Notes under the pieces: model-generated
What the model saw: the letters and a program-made list of their open reading frames with translations, nothing else
Database searches by the model: none
Told to the model about the DNA's origin: nothing
Translations under genes and position numbers: made by a program
Shown: in pieces, positions 53,901-64,000 of the stretch
How the letters are laid out: every line of letters starts with the position of its first letter
How positions within the stretch are numbered: the first letter of the stretch is position 1
Assembly: GCA_013399855.1 (NCBI GenBank)
Contig: VXAY01004974.1
Location: forward strand, 669,039 to 733,038
DNA length: 64,000 nucleotides
DNA from: Oxyruncus cristatus
Taxonomy: Eukaryota; Chordata; Aves; Passeriformes; Cotingidae
Direction of reading: 5' to 3'

Positions 53901-56900
53901 CTGCTGGGAATGTCTACAATGAAGGAAGACTTGAGTAAGTCCTTCCCTGCCAACACGCCCAGTGCCAGGCAGCAGCAGGAGGGTGTTTTTAGCATGACTT
54001 AGTGCCAGAGGTTCTCTGTACACTAAACAGTCTGGCAAAGTACACAGACAACAGAAGCACATGAATCTGTACTAGTATGATCAAATGGATCTCACAGGGC
54101 ACTTGGTATACCTTTAAGGCAAGTTTTTGCCCATCAGCCCATGACAATCCACCGTTCTTCAGTTTGAGGAATGGTGCCAAAATTACTCAAATATGAGACA
54201 AGTTGCAAGTTTTTCAGTTACACACACAGTCCTGTGAGTTTGGTAAGGAAATACCATTTTATATGAGAATCTGAGTTCAAAATTGAGGCCAAACTCACCT
54301 CTGCAGCTCCAGTTTATTTCCCTGGGAAACTAGCATGTACGTTTTGTTGTAGTGTCCATGATGGAGTAAGAAATCAAGTTATTTTTGTGACAGTTCAGGG
54401 GTCTTAGAATAGATTTTCACACTGATGAAGTTAATTGCATGCTGCTGACACTATTCTCTTATTTTCAAGGTATATTCAAAGAGGTCTAGTTGTTGTGTAA
54501 ACAAGATAAGGAATATTTCTAGGAACATACATCTGTAAAGATGCAATAGGCAGATTGTTAACATTCTCCACTTGGCACTTATAGAAGATACTGCATACTT
54601 AATTGACAAATAAAACAATGCTGACGCATTTCCAACAATCCACATGAGGATAAAAAGAGTTTTCATAAAGTTTTAAGAGGTACAAGAATAGCATTTCTGA
54701 AAGCAAAGAGGCTATCACAAACTGTATGAAAGCCATTAGATGAATCGTTTTCTCCTCCCTTTCTTGCCTCCTTTCTTGCCTTCTTTTATTCAGCAGGGGC
54801 AGATTTTCAGGGCTGCCAGGCCTATTTTAGCACATCTGTCATCCTTGCAGCTGCACTGAGCTGACATCAAAGCAGGTGTGTAGAAACCCAAAATTCACTA
54901 TTTTACTCACTGAAGGTGTTAAAGCCCCCAGGCTCCTGCATATCCCTGACATTCACAGCAGCTGCTGAGGAAGCTTTTCCGTACTCTAAAATAGCTGGGA
55001 TCTTGAAGTCAGACCTTAATATTCCCTACTTTACCTGGGAAGCTCTCACAGGGGAGCTCTGCAGTTTGGCATGTCAGGGCACAGCCTTTACAGTTCATCC
55101 CACTGCTTTCAGCCCAGGGCATCAGGTACCTCCATGGGGATAGGGACATCAGCTCATACGTCAAAGCCCAAATAAGGAGGAACTATGGGTAGGCCAAGAG
55201 GACAATTACCCTGGTCTGAGCTTTAAATAGATCTGATGGGCCAGTGGGGAGAGTAGGATGGGGGGTCCTAGGTGGGGCTGGTCAGGCCCATCAATGCCCC
55301 AGGACCCAGACAGTGTGACAGCTGCACATAGGGCATGTTTCTCCATGCAAATGGTGGGTTTAGAGCAATAGGTTTCACATAGCTTATGCTTTATGGGATC
55401 AGAATTTGGCTTTTAAACAAAATCTGAGATCAGAGGGGCCTGCAAGCAGGAGCTTCCAGAAGGAAGACAACAGTCAATGCGACTTTGCCCAAGCTTCCCT
55501 GGCTGTGCTACTGCACAGGTCTGCACTGTCTTCCTCTACCCCTCCTGCCAAACCCTACCTTTGATTCCCTTGGATCCAACCTGTGTTAACAGGCTGTTTC
55601 CATACTTGTCTATATGTTTTTAATCTCTAGTTTACGAGATACTAACAGATCTTTTTTTAAAGCATGGATAAGGACTTCATTGTCAAAATGGCATGAATGT
55701 CAAAGCAGCAATCAAGACTCCAGCTAGCAGTAGTGGTGGCTGTAAAGGTTCATCCTGATATTTGTGTAGCTCGTACTGCAGCAAAACCCAGATCCTTCTT
55801 GTTAATGAAAATAAGAATAATTGTTCACAGTTTGACTGTAGGCACTGGTTAGGCAAGTCTTCTCAAACTCTAAAGATGTTATCTGGAAAATTAAGGAGCT
55901 GCAATTGAACTCAGTTTCTGGACAAGTGTGGTAAATACTGAGGAGGTTTATTAATTCATCAAAGCTCCTTGTGAGAGGGTCTAAATCCTTTTCTGGAGGC
56001 CAGCATTGAAAGAATTAACTTTTTCCTTCTTCCTGTAGAAATGATCATCACAACTGCCTACCCTGCATGGAGGGAAGAAGCAGCTGTAATGAATTATTTA
56101 TCTGTAACACATTGTAAGAGGGATGTGCTGTGATTAATTGTAGAGCCAGGCAGGAAATGGTTGCCTTGTCCCAAAAGATTTTTGAAATTAAAAATGTGTT
56201 GCTATTCCACACTGGGATAAAACCAAAACCCTTTACAAGATCTAAGAAAGGGAGAGAAAACAAGACTCATCTACAAAAACCCCTCATCAGTCTTACGTGT
56301 AGAACTCTTAGAACACCTGAGAAGAAAGTTTGGTTGAGAATTCATCAGATACAAACCATCCCATTCAACCTACATACCCCTGGGAAGTGCTTTAAGGAGG
56401 AGACCAACGTGCAGGAGCAGAGACATGAACCTGGTTATCTTGTGTGAATGCTGTCTCTGCTGAGCCAGGATGGAGCTTAGATCTTGGCTTTTCCTGCTGT
56501 TCATCTCACTTCGGCAAAAGTCATGACTGCTTCTACCTTGGAGAAGCAACCCATTGCTTACACTGGCTGTTTAATTTTTACAGCTAAATGCTTCAGAGCT
56601 GAATGACCTTTTTTAACAAAACTTTTACCTCTAGGTGTAATTTTTTTGCCTCTAGATAGGAAAGCTTTTCTCAAAGAGCATACATGGAAGTGACTTTTTA
56701 TTTTCTGAATCATTTCCCCCATGTGTCTCATAAATAAGAAGCATTTCTCTAGCTTTTTTTTTTTTTTTTTGTCAACACTTTCAGTTGAGACATGTAGCCT
56801 GGCCATACAGGAGTGCCATTCTGTATTTTTAAGGGAGGCCGATTCATTAGATACAACATAGCAGAAACTTCAGAAGTTGAATATATTCCATCTAAAATCA

Positions 56901-59900
56901 TTTTCTTATTCCATAAAAGGAACAAAAAAAGCTTTGCCATATCTTCATTACAGCTGTAGAAGTTCATACTTGACATAGTTTCTCCCCAGGGTATAACTGT
57001 GGTAAGGAAAAAAAAAGTGCTGACTGAGATAACTTGAATATATACACATTAAAAACATATGGTCTTTTTGGTTGTAGGTATGAGCTGGTACCTCCTGAGA
57101 CTTATGAGGAGATGTGGCCCATCAGATTGATCCTGTTCCTGGCACCAGTAGAAGGACGTGAGAAAAGCACTGACTGTTTCCTTTGGTCTGTTTAGAGACC
57201 AAAGAGACAGAAATAAAAAGCACTGCAGCAATGATTCTAGAACATTTTGCAAATAAGATGCACTTTAAAGTTTTTGAACACTGGGACACGTAAAAGGAGT
57301 GCCTGGTTGAGAAATACTTTGAGCCAGGTGAGCCATGTTGTTTCTATGAGTGTGCAGAGAGCACAGGCTAGCTAAATTTCAGCCTAGTCCAGCCTCTGGG
57401 GGGAGGGGTGAGCTCTGTTGCAGGCCTTAGTTCACAGGTGAGAGACAGAACAGCATCACAGATGACACTGACAACCTGCAGACAGGTTGTAATGCTTTTT
57501 TTTTTTCTTTGTTTTTATTTTTATTTTTTTCCTTTCACATTTATTATTCCACCAGAATTGTGATAGTCATTTTTTTATATGGCTCTTGCTGCAACAGTGT
57601 GAAGTCCCAAATCAGATTACAAAATCGATTTGATTTGATACTACATTTGACAAGCAACCAGAACCACCAGGTGGTCCGTTTCTTTAGTGAGATGTGACAT
57701 TAAGAGTGTTCAGCAGCCATATCCCATTTTTTTGAACTTTTTGCCTGGTCCCATTAAAACAAAAGTACTGGTTACAATTACAAAATCTTACAAAATCTTG
57801 GACCTATTATAAGAGATCACCCCATTGCATGAACTGTGTTTTGAGGTCCAGTCTCTTCCAGCATGAGAAAACGGGTTTGATAACCCATTGAGGTCAGTGC
57901 CTACTGCACTTTTACTCAGCAGAATTTCCAAACAGAAAGATAAACTATTTTGTTGATAGGCTTTTAACAGTGTTTGATAATTATCATTGGATTTGATACA
58001 CTTGGATGTTGAAGGAAATGTCGCCCCACATAAATTATATAATTTATAAATCCATAAATGTGTGCATATTGAAATAATTATACCAATATCTATGCTTAAG
58101 ATATGGATCTAATACTAGAGGTTGCCAGGATTAGAAACTGTTTCCATTACCTGAACAGTAACTAGGCAAAATCTGATCTGAGTAGTCATTAAAAAATTTA
58201 GTGATACTTTTATCTGTTTTCAAATATCACTCTAAATTTTATTGTGTTTAATCTAGCTTACTTGTTAAAGGAACATTAAAAAAGGCTTTAGGAATGTAGA
58301 TTTAGTGTAGCACAGCTGTTAAGATGAAGAGTAGTAGTTGGGAAGCCTTAGCTCTCAGATTCTCACACTGTATTTATCTCACCAAAATCATGCTACTGAG
58401 ATACGGCTGTTTTTCATAGGCTGTATGGGTGGAAGGAACTTTTGCCCCACAGGAGCATGTCTCCTGATCCACTGACTTCACACATGGGTGTAATTCTGCG
58501 CACACCCACAGCAGTACGGATTCATGCATTGCAAAGGTCTTTGTTCTCCGCGTAAGGGCACGAGCACCCAGGTTAGGTATGACCCATGCTGGTCGGTGTA
58601 AGGGTCTCTCTCTAAGGTCAGGACCATGAGCCAGACTGCTTGAGTTAAACATTTTCGTAAGGCATGATATGCCATCCTGGTTAAAAATGCCATCTTTTTC
58701 AGAATAAACTAAAATTTCTCGTGAGTTACTGTTTGCAACACTATGCCTTCTGACGATATGTAGTAAAAAAATCTGTTTTCCAGGTGGTGGGAAGTCTGGC
58801 AGGCTAGTAGAAAAGAAACTGACTGTATTTGTTCCTGTATTTATTTGTTTACTTAAAATGCTGGCTTCCAATCTGCTAATGACCAGAGGCTGTTGTCTTT
58901 TGAAGAAACAAAAACTCAAGAACACCAAAATTGTTTATATAAAGATCTTTTGTTGGCCACTGATCTAAATTTTTTCAATATAAAGGAAGCCTTTCCCAGT
59001 TTACAAATAGGTCTCAGGACTGTATCTCTGAGATTTTAACACTCTACGCAGGCATAAGTTTAAGCCAAGAAGAGTCACATGTTGCACAGCTGAGGTTTAT
59101 TTTGTTCACTTGGCTGGTGCTCAAGAGAAACAAAAAAATTTCCGGATAAAGCTAAAATACATTAAGACACTGGCTCTGGGAAGCATCTTTTTCCTATATA
59201 TTGCCCAGAGTTATTTGGAGGGCATTCTAGAGATGTGGTTGAGTAGAGGTGTGAATAGCAGATGTTCTTTTGACAGGGAGCAGAATGATTTGTCGTTTGG
59301 TTCACCTTTCTTTCTTTCTTTTAACAGGGTGCCTTTCCCTGGCCAAGGACTCCTTGCTTCACCGACATTAGGAAAAGTAATAAAAAGCGATGCTTGAGAT
59401 CGAGTGAATCACACAAACATATAGCTGTGTACAGCCATCACCACAAATAGAATAAAATGTGTTTCCCATAAACTTCAGACACCTCTTAATGATACACTGG
59501 TAACAGCCATCTCTCATTTGGTGTTTCTCTCCATATCTGTTTTCCCTCGGTCATCAGGGATTTGCCAGTGTTCTCGGGATTTCCTTGAAATTTAGGCTAA
59601 CAGAGCAGTGTAGGACAAATCATAAGTATGATTTATTAGCTATTAGAGACAAGTTCTTGGAACTACAAAGAGGTATTTGCATTTTGTGATTTTGACTGCA
59701 ATGGCTTTCCTTAAAAGAAGTAGTCGTCTGTTCTCCTCTACTAGTAATTTGTACCATTTTTTGTGTAAACCACAGTTCCAGGTTTTACCGATAAATAAAG
59801 GAAATGGCACACTTTTAAAAGGAGATTAAAATGTGGGGATTGGGTTGCATATTTTTGTTTTCTGGCTTACTGCTGTGTTCTTTCATGGTCAAATTAAACC

Positions 59901-61035
59901 TGTATATGCAGCTCATACCATAAAGAAGAGTCATTGCTTTGACCCTCAGCAAAGCGTTCCCTGTGCTGTGTTTGCAAGCGGTAGAATACTAATTCAGTTC
60001 TGCTGGGGAAGCCAGACACCCAAGTGAGCCTGGGCTCTTGCCTAAGCTTGGTTTTCGAAGAGGTGTGATTTTCTGTTATCGTGTAGTTATCCAAAACATA
60101 CGAAATCTTTATATTCACATATACCACTTAGGAACAGTAATTTTACCACTTCTTTTCCTCTTGGAAGCCTTCTAAATCAGTATTTTTGTTCTGTTCCAGG
60201 CAAAATGGGAACACATAGAAAATTACTTTGTTCATATCACTTTTTAGACTGTGGCCCTTTGAGCAATAGTCAGTAGGCAAAAATTAATATATGACTGAAA
60301 GAGAATGGTCTTTCTGTGGCTTCCGATCATGTTTGAGGGAAAATAAGGCCAGGAAATAGTATTTACATAATTTTTGATAAATTACATGGTGGTGGGTATC
60401 TACTGAGGCAAGTCTGGAATATTTGTTCTGATTGCAGTAAAAACTGCAACTTATGCTCTTACCTCCATCTGCTTAATCTAAAACCTGTTCCCAACTGCTA
60501 GGCATCAAATTGAGCATATGTGAGTCACAACTCTTGGGATTAATGTTAAATTAGTGAATCTTAGACCTTATCTATCATTTATTTGTCTCATTTGTGCATC
60601 CATATATATCAGAGGCATTTTTATTTAATTATTCAAGAATTGGCACGTGACTTGCATTAGCTCCTTCCTCTGGGTTTCTTGCTGACAGAATGGTGCAAAG
60701 GAGCAATATCTAATCCTCATACAGCTAAAACTGTTTGTGAAGAAGAAAGATCCTATTAAACTGGCCCTGTCACATGATCGGAAATTACACTTAATACTAA
60801 GTACCAGTTCTTAGGACAGAATATTGTTGTGTTCATACCAGCAAATTGATTCAGACTGCTATAAAAGAGTTTCAAGGTTTCATCTTAATTTGTAAGTAAA
60901 TCTCTATATATTCAGTCTATGTCATTTTGATGGATAAAGAACTGTGCGCTGCTACAAGGCTGGCACATGTATTTATTTATTCAGGAAAATATATGTCATG
61001 AAAACATTCATTATGAAAGACTTAATGTGCTTAAT

Positions 61036-61078
61036 GGCCTGATCTAACACCACTGAAATCAATGAGAATCCTTCTTTC
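61036..61078. repeat. Possible ancient amniote interspersed-repeat relic
   Basis: The phrases GGCCTGATCTAACACCACTG and AAATCAATGAGAATC resemble, from memory, an old repeat common in turtle, crocodile and bird genomes that carries a palindromic 'GAAGTCAATGGGA' core. The family assignment is uncertain. Confidence 0.4.
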
Positions 61079-63562
61079 CATGTTGGTAGTGCAGGAGCAT
61101 GTCAGCAGTGTAGGAACCATTCCTCTGGCCTAAAGTGCCTAGCACAAATGTCAAAATCATTAGGAAAATCAAAGGAAGACAAACCAACAACCCCACAGAC
61201 GTGACAAATTTGGAGGCAACTAAAAATACAGCTGTTTTCTGAAGTTTGCATGTGAAACATGCTCTGAGAAAGATCAGTCATTCTGGGTACAGGTCTATGC
61301 TTATTTGTAGTATAAAAAAAAACAGAGCAGTAACAGAAGAGTTGGTAAAAATGTACCTTAAAAACAGCTGAAAAGGGTTGGTTAGTAGTTTATTTGCCTT
61401 TAATATTCAGCTTGCAAAATAAATTTGAATTTTCATGAATTTTACCAGACTTTATTCTGCTTTAGATACCATCATCCTCCCCCCCAAAAAAAAAGGTGGC
61501 AGAAATTTTATTTTCTGTTTTTTAATGAATGATCAGCCTGCAGTATAAATGCTTGTTTGGTGTCATTACTTTAATGAAGAACTGCAGACCGCATATTTTG
61601 GTTGCAACTACTTTAATACAAGTGCTTCGGTCCTGAGAATTTTTCAGGGCTATCCCATGAAGTGAATCAGCCCAAGGGACATGAACTGAAACACTATGTA
61701 CAGAAAGAAAATGTCCCTGTGTGCATGCAAAACCGTAAGCCTCTAGCATTACTGCCCTTTCCCAGTACAGTCAGAATACGATGTGTAACCAAACACTTCT
61801 GCCTTGGGAAGTCCCTTCTCTCGGATGTTCACTGAGGGGGCACCCATCTCCTTGCCTAGGAGGCCTCCTGACCCCGCTCAGCTGTGGACCTGCCGCCGCA
61901 ACATCACCACAACTTTTCTGCCCAGCTTTTGGGAGCAGTTTGCCAGGGCTCTCACCAACCTCTGCTGAAGCTGCCATCAGCAGTGGTTCTCCAGTCCCTT
62001 GGCAAAAGAGAAGTCTTCATAAGAAAGCCTGTAAGCAGAAGAGCACCTGAGGGAATGGAAAGAATTACATAGAGTAAGTATCCCCCACATTGTAGACTTT
62101 CTGACTTGAGGCATCCATCTTCATCTTCTCTCTGTGTTCCTTCTACCCAGCAAGCATCCAACAAAGACAAACAGCTGTTGGTGTCTGGTGCTGGCTTCCA
62201 GACAGGGACCCAGTGCATCTCAGAGGTCCCCTTGAGGTCCATCTCCCCCACTGCTATAATTTGTTCTTCACTCCAAATTCCAACACCCAGCAGAAGTCCT
62301 GAGGAAAGAGAGACTTGGCCAAAATAAAAGACTTGTCCACAAATAAAAATCACCCTCACGTAAATCCAGATGTCATTACTCTCCACATTGTTGTTATGCA
62401 TTCTCAGTCACAGACGGGGAAAAAAGTCTAAATGTGGCTCCTTTGTCCACTTTGATACCGTTATTTCAGCTCTGTGAAAGATGAACTCAGGAGAAGTAAG
62501 GATCAGTGGTGAATTTTGCACTTATATGAGGTAATCAGTCATTGCCAATCTTTTTTGAACAAATATCCAAGTAAAAGACCTAGGAATCCTCTTGGTCTTT
62601 TGCTGGTAGAAGTCTTTGGTCAAACCCAAGCATCTTCCTGCGCTTTGACAGGTCTTGAGATTTTTTATGTGGTAAGATTTGTTGCAAACTGATTTAACAC
62701 GGTGCATTTTGTTAACCATAAAATACAGTGAAGACTGAGAAAGCTGGATGAACTGAGAGTCTGGCTCTAGACACTGTAAGAGACTTTATATTGTCTTGTC
62801 CTTGCCTGAGCACATGTGAGAGGTGCTGGGAGTCAGCAGAATGGCTGCTGGCCGGTCCCGAACTTCCTAGAGTCTCTGCAAGGAAGATCCCAGCACCTCT
62901 GTAGTTCGAATGGTATGAGGTGCTCCTTCGAAGACTTTCTTTCTTTTAACATGTTCCCTGACAGTTATTGAACAGATTTTTTACTAAATCAGGCACATCA
63001 GGGAAAAGAATGGGAATGAATGAGGAATAAATACAAGCACAAACTCTTTCTTGCAGCAATTTAGTGAAGGGCAGAGCAGAAGACAAGGACACTTTTTTTA
63101 GAAGGGGATCTGGTAGCCGTGGCCATCCCTGCCTCCTCCCGCGAGAGGAAGTTTCCTGCTCCCCTCTGCTTCTAGGGGTTTTCTCCCTTCTTCTACACCA
63201 ACTCTGTCTGAGCCTACGGACCTCTCATTTTAAATGCAAAAAGAAGGGGTCGGGAGCACGGGACAGTTTCCTGTGCACCCAGTGGAGCTGGCGGAGCCGC
63301 TCGCTGCCCTGCCCGGGGGAGCAAAGAGCGAACCTTCCCCTCTATCTCCCCGAGGCGCCTGCCCGCTGCTCCGGTCCGGACCGAGACACCTTTCCCTGCA
63401 TCCTCGTGAATAAAACTATACATAAAGTTGCAACAGAAAAAAAAGCATCAGAGCTGCACCGCCACGGCCTCGCATGAAAGGACCCCCCGTGTGCCCCGCT
63501 GGCCGCAGGTTCCAGCCCAGCCCCGACGCCCCGGGGGCACCTCCGTAAGGGGCGGCGGTGCC

Positions 63563-63822
63563 TCAGGCGGGGCCGCCCGGGGCAGCGGAGGGGGCGACCC
63601 GCGCCTCCCGCTCCCGCTTCTTCTGCTTCATGCGGCGGTTCTGGAACCAGACCTTCACCTGGGCGTCGCGGAGGCGCAGCGAGCGGGCCACCTCGAGGCG
63701 GCGGGCCCGCGACAGGTACCGGCTGAAGTGAAACTCCTTCTCCAGCTCCGTGAGCTGCCGGGTGCTGAAGCTGGTGCGTGCGGAGCAGGCGGGAGGTTCC
63801 CCCCCGCATGGCGCCGCGCCGC
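63563..63822 (-). CDS. HOXD1: HOXD1 exon 2: homeodomain, short C-terminal tail and stop
   Basis: The acceptor TTGCAG ends at 63823 and coding starts at 63822, with two bases completing a Ser codon. A short Gly/Ala/Pro linker leads into the homeodomain at about 63790-63611. Helix 1 contains [10 protein letters not shown], helix 3 contains [14 protein letters not shown]. The tail after the homeodomain is about 15 residues, rich in Ala, Pro and Gly, ending at TGA (63565-63563). No frameshift or internal stop is seen. Confidence 0.95.
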
Positions 63823-64000
63823 CTGCAACGCCGAAAAACACCGCGCTTCAGCGGGGGCATAGGCAGGGGGAGGGAGCGGGGCGGGGGTCGGGGCCGAGGC
63901 GGGAGATGGGGAGCCGGGATGGGAGCATCCCCCGCCCGCTCGCCGCGGACCCACTCACTTCTCCTGGGCGGGCTCCGCTTCGCTCGCATCCACTCGAAGG
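63563..64000 (-). CDS. HOXD1: HOXD1 homeobox transcription factor (partial; 5' part lies beyond the window)
   Basis: HOXD1 is a paralogy-group-1 Hox protein, a nuclear sequence-specific DNA-binding factor that acts with PBX/MEIS partners in anterior-posterior patterning. Two coding segments are visible. The 3' end of exon 1 encodes the hexapeptide-type motif TFEWM, the PBX contact. Exon 2 encodes a complete 60-residue homeodomain with Arg5, Trp48, Phe49, Gln50, Asn51 and Arg53 all present, followed by only 15 residues and TGA. They are joined by a 136-bp GT-AG intron in matching phase (one base from exon 1, two from exon 2, forming a Ser codon). FEWM rather than FDWM, and Asp at homeodomain position 42 rather than Glu, point to HOXD1 over HOXA1 or HOXB1 (from family knowledge), and neighbouring MTX2 agrees. 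The homeodomain is unusually diverged and Arg-rich, and the tail is much shorter than in mammals. The start codon and most of exon 1 are outside the window. Confidence 0.95.
63611..63790 (-). other. HOXD1: Homeobox of HOXD1 (60 codons)
   Basis: This is the 180-bp homeobox. DNA-contacting residues Arg5, Gln50, Asn51 and Arg53 are kept; position 47 is Val where group-1 proteins usually have Ile, a conservative change. Position 42 is Asp, a HOXD1 trait. Positions 23, 24, 27, 32, 34, 36, 39, 41 and 43 differ from the usual group-1 residues, several of them towards Arg or Ser. I take this as a functional but fast-evolving homeodomain. Confidence 0.93.
63823..63958 (-). other. HOXD1: HOXD1 intron (136 bp)
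   Basis: A short GT-AG intron with donor GTGAGT and acceptor TTGCAG. It is G/C-rich and includes a pyrimidine-rich stretch before the acceptor. The phase is 1 on both sides. Confidence 0.9.
63959..64000 (-). CDS. HOXD1: HOXD1 exon 1, 3' end (partial)
   Basis: Read on the minus strand, the window edge enters a Thr codon, then [13 protein letters not shown], with one extra base before the splice donor GTGAGT (63958-63953). The FEWM core is the tryptophan motif that docks into PBX. The basic stretch after it corresponds to the K-V-K-R-N region of other group-1 proteins but is altered to R-A-K-R-S. Confidence 0.93.

Larger units (their letters stand above)
50581..63562. other. MTX2-HOXD1 intergenic region, no gene seen
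   Basis: About 13 kb of mostly AT-rich non-coding DNA between the MTX2 promoter and the HOXD1 stop codon. The right end must hold the HOXD1 3' UTR. It starts with a 147-bp tandem duplication. Poly-A/T tracts occur near 52490, 56755, 57500 and 61483. A 184-codon open frame on the minus strand (58374-58928) is the longest here, with no recognised domain. A short relic resembling an amniote interspersed repeat sits near 61036. In other tetrapods this interval carries CTCF sites and HOXD regulatory elements; I could not identify any with confidence. Confidence 0.75.
63240..64000. promoter_or_regulatory. CpG-rich block over HOXD1 exon 2, intron and 3' end
   Basis: GC and CpG content rise sharply from about 63.24 kb to the window end, against the AT-rich DNA to the left. 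It covers the end of exon 1, the intron, exon 2 and the proximal 3' UTR. Hox genes are commonly embedded in such blocks, where they act as polycomb target DNA; that role here is inference. A real 3' UTR must lie below 63563, but I see no canonical AATAAA on the minus strand near the stop. Weak variants are AGTAAA near 62979 and CATAAA near 62664. Confidence 0.7.

Noticed and set aside
57123..57133. AGATTGATCC, one base off a known PBX-HOX group-1 site
   Set aside because: The 8-base core is expected by chance a couple of times in a window this size, and another copy occurs at about 31980. There is no clustering with MEIS/PREP sites.
63342..63989. 215-codon minus-strand frame overlapping the homeobox region
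   Set aside because: It is a shadow frame in GC-rich DNA. The true homeodomain frame is 63563-63822, joined to exon 1 by a GT-AG intron.
63563..64000. Assignment to HOXA1 or HOXB1
   Set aside because: FEWM in place of FDWM, Asp at homeodomain position 42, and the adjacent MTX2 gene all favour HOXD1.

Overview
This is vertebrate nuclear DNA, most likely from a bird. It has GT-AG introns and exons spread over tens of kilobases. The repeat content is sparse and includes two truncated CR1 LINE 3' ends of avian/reptilian type. CpG-rich patches sit at the promoters. I cannot name the species. There are no operons, CRISPR arrays or tRNA/rRNA genes.

The window lies at the 3' (HOXD1) edge of the HOXD cluster. 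Both genes read on the minus strand. At the right end (63563-64000) is HOXD1: the last bases of exon 1, encoding the PBX-binding FEWM motif, a 136-bp intron, and exon 2 with a complete homeodomain and stop. From about 50.3 kb down to 16.3 kb is MTX2 (metaxin 2), the conserved neighbour of HOXD1. Nine of its ten expected coding exons can be read base by base in consistent phase. The first coding exon is not visible and probably lies in a 78-base N gap inside the promoter CpG island. The order HOXD1 then MTX2, both in the same direction, matches other tetrapods.

Layout: 1-16082, gene-free 3' flank of MTX2, the start of what is the telomeric regulatory landscape of HOXD in mouse and human, with a CR1 fragment at 2324-2511 and a MIR-like SINE relic near 8.3 kb. 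16083-50580, MTX2, with its largest introns (1 and 3) at about 13 and 11.8 kb. 50581-63562, intergenic between MTX2 and HOXD1, starting with an apparently perfect 147-bp tandem duplication. 63563-64000, HOXD1. Two assembly gaps occur, 16992-17038 (inside a poly-T tract) and 50291-50368.

The two genes do not share a pathway. HOXD1 is a patterning transcription factor; MTX2 is a housekeeping outer-mitochondrial-membrane protein-import factor. Their linkage probably reflects regulatory architecture, since enhancers for HOXD genes lie around and beyond MTX2. I found no convincing new gene system. The observations most worth a second look are the unusually diverged HOXD1 homeodomain with its short tail, the 147-bp duplication next to the promoter gap, and the hidden MTX2 exon 1.
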